DNA of 43,117 nucleotides, taken from Verrucomicrobiota bacterium. Its GTDB lineage: Bacteria > Verrucomicrobiota > Verrucomicrobiia > Opitutales > UBA953. Shown piece after piece: positions 32,201-38,783 of this stretch. The position numbers were made by a program, and so were the translations under genes. Positions within the stretch are counted from its first letter, which is position 1. Each line of letters begins with the position of its first letter. The notes beneath the pieces are model-generated. The model saw nothing but the letters and a program-made list of their open reading frames with translations. It did no database searches and was not told the origin of the DNA. The stretch lies in the NCBI GenBank assembly GCA_026397955.1, contig JAPLTV010000120.1, positions 1 through 43,117 on the forward strand, read 5' to 3'.

Positions 32201-32713
32201 CGCACGCCCAAGAGCTGGACGCTCGAGGAGCTCAGCGCCGCGACCAAGACCGGCCTGAAGAACCGGGATTTCGACCAGGGTCGTAAGGTCTTCAGCGCCG
32301 CGGCCTGCTTCGCCTGCCACCGCTTCGGTAATGCCGGCGGCATGACCGGCCCCGACCTCACCCTCGCCGGCGGCCGCTACAGCCCGCACGACTTCCTCGA
32401 CCAGATCATCAACCCGAGCAAGGTGATCAACGAGCAGTTCGCGCCGGTCATCGTCACCAAGAACAACGGCGAGACCTTCAGCGGCGTCGTCGTCAACCTC
32501 AACGGCGACCGTGTCAGCATCAACACCGACCTCTCCGACCCCTCCCAGCAGGTCTCCATCGACCGCAAGGAAGTAAAGAGCATCGAGCTGAGCACCATCT
32601 CGCCCATGCCGCCCATGCTCCTGAGCATGCTCACGCAGCAGGAGATTCTCGATCTCGTGGCCTACGTCCTGAGCGGCGGAGACAAGGAGAACGGCTTCTT
32701 CCAGAAGAAGTAA
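29273..32713 (+). CDS. DUF1080 domain fused to PVC-type haem-binding dehydrogenase
   Basis: 1146 aa with a signal peptide (about 1-22). Domain 1 (about 25-225) is DUF1080, the 3-keto-disaccharide hydrolase family: [81 protein letters not shown]. A Lys/Ala/Pro-rich linker (about 240-305) leads to a beta-propeller resembling PVC membrane-bound dehydrogenases ([24 protein letters not shown] ... [26 protein letters not shown]). Then comes an alpha-helical HEAT-like region, then a cytochrome c domain with C1012-F-A-C1015-H1016 and [17 protein letters not shown]-type ending. DUF1080 enzymes cleave 3-keto glycosides by elimination. Joining one to a haem domain suggests that oxidation and cleavage occur on one exported protein (inference). 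Confidence 0.85.
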   Translation: [1146 protein letters not shown]

Positions 32714-32970
32714 GCGCGGCGGAGCCGCCACACTAGAGGCTCCGAGGCCCAGAGGCCCGGAGGACCAGAAGTAAGACTCATAACAGACCGGGACCGAAAG
32801 GTACCCGGTCTCTTTGTTTTGGGTAGGAAAGTTTCGGGTGGCGGGTGGCGGCCCCGGGTGGCGGGTGGCGGGCTAATCTATTCTGCCCTCGATTCAGCCC
32901 TCCATTCTTCAATACCCCCCTTCCCCTCCTTGCCTCCTGTCAGCTGGCCCACTAATCCTACCGCATCCCC
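32714..32970. repeat. Spacer with terminator, GGTGGC module and 12-mer leader
   Basis: GCGGC/GGA/GCCGC (32716-32728) right after the stop codon, then GAGGCTCCGAGGCCCAG words (32735-32770), the intrinsic terminator (32785-32820), GGGTGGCGGGTGGCGG twice (32837-32872), 12-mers CTATTCTGCCCT, CGATTCAGCCCT, CCATTCTTCAAT (32878-32913), and a 50-bp leader (32921-32970) shared with the gene at 38784 (41 of 50 positions identical by my count). No gene. Confidence 0.65.
32785..32820 (+). terminator. Intrinsic terminator after the DUF1080 fusion gene
   Basis: AGACCGGG (32785-32792) and CCCGGTCT (32804-32811) enclose a second stem ACC/GGT with a GAAA tetraloop, followed by CTTTGTTTT. The stem, tetraloop and T-rich tail make this the clearest plus-strand terminator in the window. 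Confidence 0.85.
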
Positions 32971-35490
32971 ATGAGCGCCCGCTTCGCCCTTGTCACCCTA
33001 TGTCTGGCCGTCTCGTCGGCGTCCGCCGCCGACCCGGTGGAATTCAACCGCGACATCCGTCCGATCCTTTCCGACAACTGCTTCTATTGCCACGGCAACG
33101 ATGCGAGCCATCGCAAGGCTAAGCTCCGCTTGGATATCCGCGAGGAAGCACTGAAAAAAGAAGCCTTCGTACCGGGCAAGGCCGACGCCAGCGAACTCGT
33201 GAAGCGACTCTTCCTCACCGATCCGGATGAGATGATGCCTCCGCCCGACTCGCATAAGAAGCTGACGCCGGAACAGAAGGAACTCCTCAAGCGCTGGGTC
33301 GCCGAAGGCGCGAAATACCAGAACCACTGGTCGTACGAAGCTCCGAGCAAAGCTGCCGTCCCGTCGACGGAGAAGGCGATCGATTCGCTCATTGCCGCCC
33401 GCCTCAAGACCAAGGGCGTCGCGCCCTCCGCCGAAGCGGATCGTCGCACCCTCGCCCGCCGCCTCCATTCCGACCTACTGGGCCTGCCGCCCACGCCTGA
33501 GGAAGTCGACGCCTTCGTGAAGGACACGTCACCCGACGCCTACGCCCAGCTCGTCGACCGCCTGCTGGCTTCGCCGCATTACGGCGAACGCATGGCCACC
33601 GCCTGGCTCGATGTCGTCCGCTTCGCCGACACGATCGGCTACCACAGCGACGCCCCGCGCAATGTCTGGCCCTACCGCGACTACGTCATCCGCAGCTTCA
33701 ACCAGAACAAACCCTTCGATCGCTTCACCCTCGAGCAGGTCGCCGGCGACCTGTTGCCGGACTCCGATCAGGAGGCCAAGATCGGCTCCGGTTTCAACCG
33801 CCTGCTCCTGACCACCGAAGAAGGCGGTGCCCAGGCTAAGGACTACCAGCAGCGCATGCTGAACGACCGCGTCCGTGCGGTCGGCGCCGCCTGGCTCGGC
33901 CAGACCACCGGCTGCGCCCAGTGCCATGACCACAAGTTTGACCCGTTCACCCAGCGCGACTTCTTTACCCTCGGAGCGTTCTTCGCCGATATCAACGAAC
34001 CCGATATCGGTCGCCGCGAGGAAGGCATGCTGCTCTCGACTCCGGACGAGGCGAAGCGCCTCACCGAACTCGCGGGCGAAGTGGCTAAGGCAAAGAAAGC
34101 CCTGGATGTCGCCACACCTTCCCTCGCTGAAGCCATCGCCGCCTGGGAACAGGAACTCGCCGAAGAAGGCAAACCCGCGCCCGCCGCCAAGAAGACCAAG
34201 GCGAAGGCCAAGCGCAAAGACCCCGACGCCAAGCTCGCCGCCCAAGCGACGCCGATCCTGAAGAAGCCGGCCGCGAAGCGTTCCGCCGCCGAGAAGACGA
34301 TTATCCGCGACTACTACCTCTCACTGCACCCCGAAGCCCTCAAGGCCGAGCGCGAGGCGCTTGCCCAGGCTCAGAAGACCCATGACACCTTCCGCGCCGC
34401 CATCCCGAAGTCGCTCGTCACGACCAAGGCCGCCGTCGTCCGCACCGTCCGCATCCTGCCCCGCGGCAATTGGATGGATGAGTCCGGCGAAGTCGTGAAG
34501 GCCGCCCTGCCCCACTACCTACCTCAGCCCAAATTCGAAGGCCGCGTGCCGGACCGTCTCGACCTCGCCAAGTGGCTCGTCGCCCGCGAGAACCCGCTCA
34601 CCGCCCGCGTCGTCATGAACCGCCTTTGGGCACAGTTCTTCGGCACCGCGCTGAGCAAGAACCCTGGAGACCTCGGCGCCCAAGGTGAACTCCCGCCCAA
34701 CCAGGCGTTGCTCGATTGGCTCGCCGTCGAGTTCGTGGACGCCAAGTGGGACATGAAGCACATGGTGCGCCTCATCGTGACCAGCGAAGCCTATCGTCGT
34801 AGCTCCGTGGCGACACCCGCGCAGACCGCCGCCGATCCCTACAACCGCGAACTCGCCCGCCAGAGCCCTTATCGCCTCGATGCGGAACTCGTCCGCGACA
34901 ACGCCCTCGCCATCGCGGGCCTACTCGCCCCCAAGATCGGCGGACCCAGCGTGAAGCCCTATCAACCGGACCGCTACTGGGAGAACCTCAACTTCCCCGT
35001 GCGCGAGTACATGGCTGACAAGGATGAGTCGCAGTATCGCCGCGGTCTCTACGTCTGGTGGCAGCGCAGCTTCCTGCATCCGAGCATGCTCGCCTTCGAC
35101 GCTCCCAGCCGTGAGGAATCCTGTACCGACCGCACCCGCTCGAACATCCCGCAGCAGGCGCTCGTGATGCTCAACGACCCGACCTACGTCGAAGCCTCCC
35201 GTGCTTTTGCAGTCCGCACGCTTGCCGAGAAGGGCGACGACGACCATCGCCTCACCTGGGCTTGGCGCCGCGCCCTGCAGCGCGATCCGGACGCCAAGGA
35301 ACTCGGGACGCTCCGCAAGGTGCTCACTGAACGCCGTGCCGCATACAAGGCCGACCCTGCTGCCGCCAAGGAGCTCTTGAAAGTCGGCCTCACGCCTCCG
35401 CCAGCACAGGCCGACCCCTCCGAACTCGCCGCCTGGACGCACGTCACCCGCGTCGTCCTGAATCTGCACGAAACCCTGACCCGCGACTGA
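32971..35490 (+). CDS. PSD1 protein: haem-binding PSCyt1 + DUF1549 + DUF1553 (copy 2)
   Basis: 839 aa with a signal peptide (about 1-19). Same architecture as the protein at 23100 but shorter: haem motif C37-F-Y-C40-H41, KLRLDIREEALKKEAFVPGKADASELVKRLF, MPPPDSHKKL, then DUF1549 (RTLARRLHSDLLGLPPTPEEV ... YGERMATAWLDVVRFADTIGYHSDAPRNVWPYRDYVIRSFNQNKPFDRFTLEQVAGDLLP, shown only in part in family terms ... CAQCHDHKFDPF). An Ala/Lys-rich segment near 395-435 and DUF1553 follow (DRLDLAKWLVARENPLTARVVMNRLWAQFFG ... RSNIPQQALVMLND). The stop TGA overlaps the ATG of the DUF1501 gene by one base, so they are coupled. An exported haem protein of unknown reaction, probably working with the DUF1501 partners. 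Confidence 0.88.
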   Translation: MSARFALVTLCLAVSSASAADPVEFNRDIRPILSDNCFYCHGNDASHRKAKLRLDIREEALKKEAFVPGKADASELVKRLFLTDPDEMMPPPDSHKKLTPEQKELLKRWVAEGAKYQNHWSYEAPSKAAVPSTEKAIDSLIAARLKTKGVAPSAEADRRTLARRLHSDLLGLPPTPEEVDAFVKDTSPDAYAQLVDRLLASPHYGERMATAWLDVVRFADTIGYHSDAPRNVWPYRDYVIRSFNQNKPFDRFTLEQVAGDLLPDSDQEAKIGSGFNRLLLTTEEGGAQAKDYQQRMLNDRVRAVGAAWLGQTTGCAQCHDHKFDPFTQRDFFTLGAFFADINEPDIGRREEGMLLSTPDEAKRLTELAGEVAKAKKALDVATPSLAEAIAAWEQELAEEGKPAPAAKKTKAKAKRKDPDAKLAAQATPILKKPAAKRSAAEKTIIRDYYLSLHPEALKAEREALAQAQKTHDTFRAAIPKSLVTTKAAVVRTVRILPRGNWMDESGEVVKAALPHYLPQPKFEGRVPDRLDLAKWLVARENPLTARVVMNRLWAQFFGTALSKNPGDLGAQGELPPNQALLDWLAVEFVDAKWDMKHMVRLIVTSEAYRRSSVATPAQTAADPYNRELARQSPYRLDAELVRDNALAIAGLLAPKIGGPSVKPYQPDRYWENLNFPVREYMADKDESQYRRGLYVWWQRSFLHPSMLAFDAPSREESCTDRTRSNIPQQALVMLNDPTYVEASRAFAVRTLAEKGDDDHRLTWAWRRALQRDPDAKELGTLRKVLTERRAAYKADPAAAKELLKVGLTPPPAQADPSELAAWTHVTRVVLNLHETLTRD

Positions 35491-36902
35491 TGTTGCCGCC
35501 CGAACTGCGAGCCGCGCTCACGCGCCGTGCCTTCCTCGGCAAGACCGCCCAAGGCGTCGGCGGCGTCGCACTCGCTTCGTTGCTCGGCCCGGCCGCCATG
35601 GCCTCGCCCGGAGTGCTCTCGAGACTGCCGCTCCCCCAGAAGGCTAGGCGGGTGATCTGGCTGAGCATGGCCGGTGGCCCTTCACACCTGGAGACCTTCG
35701 ACCCCAAGCCCAAGCTCGCCGAGATGCATGGCCAGCCCATGCCCGAGAGTTTCACCAAGGGCCAGCAGCTCGCCCAGCTCCAAGGCCAGAAACTCACGTG
35801 CTTCGGCCCGCAGCATAAGTTCGCCAAGTTCGGCCGCAACCAGACTGAGATCTGCGAACTCTTCCCGCAGATCGGCTCCGTCATAGATGATGTCTGCCTC
35901 ATCCGCTCGATGACCACGGACGCGATCAACCACGATCCGGCTCACATGTTCATGAACACCGGCTCCCAGATCGCCGGCCGGCCGAGCATGGGCTCATGGG
36001 TGACCTACGGCCTCGGCGTCGAATCCGAGGACCTGCCGGGCTTCGTCGTCTTGACCTCGCTCGGTAAGGGCGGCCAGAACCAGCCCATCGCCGCGCGCCA
36101 ATGGAGCAGCGGCTTCCTCCCCTCTAAGCATCAAGGCGTTCAGTTACGCTCCAAGGGAGACCCCGTGATGTACCTCACCAATCCGCCCGGTGTCTCGCGC
36201 GATACCCAAGGTGGTGACGTCGACGCCATCGCAGCCCTTAATCTCCATCGCGACAAGGTCGTCGCCGATCCTGAGGTCGCCACGCGTATCGCCCAATATG
36301 AGATGGCCTTCAAGATGCAGGCCAGCGTGCCCAAGCTCATGGACGTCACGGCTGAAGACCCCAAGACCCTCGCCCTCTACGGTTGCGTGCCCGGTGACGG
36401 CTCTTTCGCCGCCAACTGCCTGCTCGCCCGGCGCCTCGCCGAACGCGGTGTGCGCTTCATCCAGCTCTACCACAAGGACTGGGACCACCATGGCGGCATC
36501 AAGGATGGCATCGCGCTCAAGGCCGCCGAGATCGACCGTGCCTGCATGGCGCTCATCACCGACCTCAAGCAGCGCGGCATGCTCGAAGACACCCTCATCG
36601 TGTGGGCCGGCGAATTCGGCCGCACCCCGATGTCGCAAGGCGGCAGCGGCCGCGATCACCACAGCAAGGCCATGACCGTCTGGATGGCCGGGGCCGGCAT
36701 CAAGGGTGGCATCGTCCACGGCCAGACCGACGAACTCGGCTACGCCGCCGTCGACAAGGTGACCACCGTGCACGACCTGCACGCCACCATGCTGCACCAG
36801 CTCGGCATCAACCACGAAGCGTTCTCGATCAAATTCCAGGGCCTCGACGCCAAGCTCACCGGTGTCGAACCCAGCAAACCCATCAAAGAGATTATCGCCT
36901 AA
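35490..36902 (+). CDS. DUF1501 protein (copy 2, first of a tandem pair)
   Basis: 470 aa starting in TGATG overlap with the PSD1 gene. Tat-type signal LTRRAFLGKTAQGVGGVALASLLG, then ARRVIWLSMAGGPSHLETFDPKPKL, RSMTTDAINHDPAHMFMNTGSQ, IAGRPSMGSWVTYGLG, FLPSKHQGVQLRSKGDPVMYL, GVRFIQLYHKDWDHHGGI, LIVWAGEFGRTPMSQGGSGRDHH, TVHDLHATMLHQLGINHEAFSIKFQGLDAKLTG. The C-terminal FQGLDAKLTGVEP-type ending is shared with the next gene. The two proteins are alike over their whole length (several runs of 15 or more identical residues), so they arose by tandem duplication. Activity unknown; the HDLHAT and GRDHH residues probably bind metal. Confidence 0.88.
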   Translation: MLPPELRAALTRRAFLGKTAQGVGGVALASLLGPAAMASPGVLSRLPLPQKARRVIWLSMAGGPSHLETFDPKPKLAEMHGQPMPESFTKGQQLAQLQGQKLTCFGPQHKFAKFGRNQTEICELFPQIGSVIDDVCLIRSMTTDAINHDPAHMFMNTGSQIAGRPSMGSWVTYGLGVESEDLPGFVVLTSLGKGGQNQPIAARQWSSGFLPSKHQGVQLRSKGDPVMYLTNPPGVSRDTQGGDVDAIAALNLHRDKVVADPEVATRIAQYEMAFKMQASVPKLMDVTAEDPKTLALYGCVPGDGSFAANCLLARRLAERGVRFIQLYHKDWDHHGGIKDGIALKAAEIDRACMALITDLKQRGMLEDTLIVWAGEFGRTPMSQGGSGRDHHSKAMTVWMAGAGIKGGIVHGQTDELGYAAVDKVTTVHDLHATMLHQLGINHEAFSIKFQGLDAKLTGVEPSKPIKEIIA

Positions 36903-38320
36903 TGTTTCCTGACCTTCGCCAGATCCATCGCCGTTCCTTCATCGGCAACACCAGCCGCGGCCTCGGTGCCGTCGCGCTGGCCTCGCTCCTCGGTCGCACT
37001 GGGCTGGAAGCGGCCCCCGGCGTACTCTCTAAGCTCCCCCTACCCCAGAAGGCCAAGCGCGTCATCTGGCTGACCATGGCCGGTGGTCCTTCCCAACTCG
37101 AGCTCTTCGACCACAAACCGAAGCTCGCCGAGATGGACGGTAAGGGTATGCCCGAAAGCTTCACCACCGGCCAGCAACTCGCGCAGCTCCAAGGCCAGAA
37201 GCTCATCTGCCAAGGGCCGCAGTTCAAATTCTCGAAGCACGGCAAAAACGGCACCGAACTGTCGGAGCTCCTGCCGCACCTCGGCTCGGTCGCCGACGAC
37301 ATCTGCGTCATCCGCTCGATGACCACGGACGCGATTAACCATGATCCGGCCCACATGTTCATGAACACCGGCTCGCAGATCGCCGGCCGTCCGAGCATGG
37401 GCTCCTGGGTCACTTACGGGCTGGGTTCCGAAGCCGAAGACCTCCCGGGCTTCGTCGTGCTGGTCTCCACCGGCAAGGGCCGCTCGCCCCAACCCATCGC
37501 TGCACGCCAATGGAGTAGCGGCTTCCTCCCCTCCAAGCACCAAGGCGTGCAACTCCGTTCCAAGGGCGACCCAGTCCTCTACCTCAACAATCCGCCTGGC
37601 ATTTCACGTGCCTCGCAGCAGGGCGACGTCGAGGCGATCAACAGCCTCAACCAAGTCCGTGCCGGCGAAGTCAGCGACACCGAGGTCGCCACACGCATCG
37701 CGCAATATGAGATGGCATTCCGGATGCAGGCCAGCGTGCCCGGCCTCATGGATGTCACCGGCGAATCCGCCAAGACCCTCGAGCTCTACGGCTGCCAGCC
37801 CGGCGACGGCTCGTTCGCTTCCAACTGCATCCTGGCACGCCGTCTCGCTGAACGCGGGAGCCGCTTCATCCAGCTCTACCATCGCGATTGGGATCACCAC
37901 AGCCTTCTCAAGGAAGAGCTCCCCCTCCGCGCCAAGGAAGTCGACCGTGCCTGTATGGCGCTCATCACCGACCTCAAGCAGCGTGGGATGTTCGAAGACA
38001 CGCTTATCGTTTGGAGCGGCGAATTCGGCCGCACGCCGATGAAGCAGGGCGACAAAGGTCCGGTCGGCCGTGACCACCATAACAAGGCGATGTCCATGTG
38101 GCTCGCCGGCGCCGGCGTCAAAGGCGGCCTGACCCATGGCGCCACCGACGAACTCGGCTACGCCGCGATGGACAAAGTCTGCACCGTCCACGACCTGCAC
38201 GCCACCATGCTCCACCAGCTCGGCATTAAACACGACGCCTTCACGATCAAGTTCCAGGGCCTCGACGCCAAACTCACCGGCGTCGAACCCAGTAAGGTGA
38301 TTAGGGAGATTTTGAGCTAG
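36902..38320 (+). CDS. DUF1501 protein (copy 3, second of a tandem pair)
   Basis: 472 aa from ATG 36902, which shares its A with the TAA stop of copy 2 (TAATG); an upstream extension of the frame lies inside copy 2 and is not coding. Tat-type signal IHRRSFIGNTSRGLGAVALASLLG, then the same motifs as copy 2 (AKRVIWLTMAGGPSQLELFDHKPKL, TTDAINHDPAHMFMNTGSQ, GRDHHNKAMSMWLAGAGVKGG, FQGLDAKLTGVEPSKVIREILS). Differences cluster in short patches, as expected after duplication with selection on both copies. PSD1 + DUF1501 + DUF1501 in one overlapping unit suggests that the two DUF1501 proteins work together or on related substrates. A 7-bp inverted repeat spans its stop. Confidence 0.88.
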   Translation: MFPDLRQIHRRSFIGNTSRGLGAVALASLLGRTGLEAAPGVLSKLPLPQKAKRVIWLTMAGGPSQLELFDHKPKLAEMDGKGMPESFTTGQQLAQLQGQKLICQGPQFKFSKHGKNGTELSELLPHLGSVADDICVIRSMTTDAINHDPAHMFMNTGSQIAGRPSMGSWVTYGLGSEAEDLPGFVVLVSTGKGRSPQPIAARQWSSGFLPSKHQGVQLRSKGDPVLYLNNPPGISRASQQGDVEAINSLNQVRAGEVSDTEVATRIAQYEMAFRMQASVPGLMDVTGESAKTLELYGCQPGDGSFASNCILARRLAERGSRFIQLYHRDWDHHSLLKEELPLRAKEVDRACMALITDLKQRGMFEDTLIVWSGEFGRTPMKQGDKGPVGRDHHNKAMSMWLAGAGVKGGLTHGATDELGYAAMDKVCTVHDLHATMLHQLGIKHDAFTIKFQGLDAKLTGVEPSKVIREILS

Positions 38321-38370
38321 GGCTTAGCCTAGCTGGGGGAACTGCTGGCATGGTGAACGGCTGCGAAGCA
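38315..38370 (+). repeat. Stop-codon hairpin plus repeat A, copy 5
   Basis: AGCTAGG (38315-38321, including the TAG stop 38318-38320) pairs perfectly with CCTAGCT (38328-38334). GGGGGAACTGCTGG starts at the next base (38335), then GCATGGTGAACGGC and CTGCGAAGCA, where this copy breaks off. Confidence 0.7.
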
Positions 38371-38522
38371 AAGGCACCATAACAGAGGGGGCAAGTGGGC
38401 ACGGTGACACGTGGACAAGGAATACAGAACTCAAAGGGGGCAGCGTAGGGAAACCGGATGATTGGCTGGGGGCGTGATTCGAGGACACGAGGCCTGGAGG
38501 GCCCGAGGACCAGAAAGAGGCA

Positions 38523-38570
38523 GTGCAAAGGTGCAACTGCGGCGGTGCCGCGTGCAAAAGTGCAAAGGTG
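38523..38570. repeat. Module C, copy 4
   Basis: GTGCAAAGGTGCAACT, hairpin GCGGC/GGT/GCCGC (38539-38551), then GTGCAAAAGTGCAAAGGTG. Same stem as copy 1 with a different loop base. Confidence 0.65.
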
Positions 38571-38675
38571 AAGACCGAGGCAGGGCTCGGGCCAGGGCTG
38601 GGGCCAGTTGTCTGATTCCAAGACACCACTTCGGATGGCGGGTGGCAGCCCCGGTTGGCGGGTGACGGGCTAAAT

Positions 38676-38783
38676 CCATTCAGTCCTCCATTCAGCCCTC
38701 AACGCAGTCATCAACTCAGTCCTCAATTCTGCCTTCCCCTCCTTGCCTCCTGTCCTCCGGCCCTCTAATCCTCGGGTAACCCC
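38676..38783 (+). repeat. Five 12-bp tandem repeats and shared leader
   Basis: CCATTCAGTCCT, CCATTCAGCCCT, CAACGCAGTCAT, CAACTCAGTCCT, CAATTCTGCCTT run without gaps from 38676 to 38735. The next 50 bases up to the ATG match the leader of the PSD1 gene at 32971 in 41 positions, starting TTCCCCTCCTTGCC and ending CCCC before ATG. Confidence 0.6.

Larger units (their letters stand above)
38321..38783. repeat. Intergenic repeat mosaic upstream of the alpha/beta hydrolase
   Basis: No gene. Order: repeat A copy 5; AGGGGGCAAGTGGGCACGG module (38386-38417); left part of element F (38428-38476); CGAGGACACGAGGCC words (38469-38513); module C copy 4 (38523-38570); GGGCTCGGGCCAGGGCTGGGG (38583-38602); GGTGGCAGCCCCGG module (38634-38669); five 12-bp tandem repeats (38676-38735); and the shared 50-bp leader (38734-38783). 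Confidence 0.65.

Noticed and set aside
36602-36901. Upstream extension of the third DUF1501 frame
   Set aside because: It overlaps 300 bp of the second DUF1501 gene out of frame; ATG 36902 has the Tat signal right behind it.
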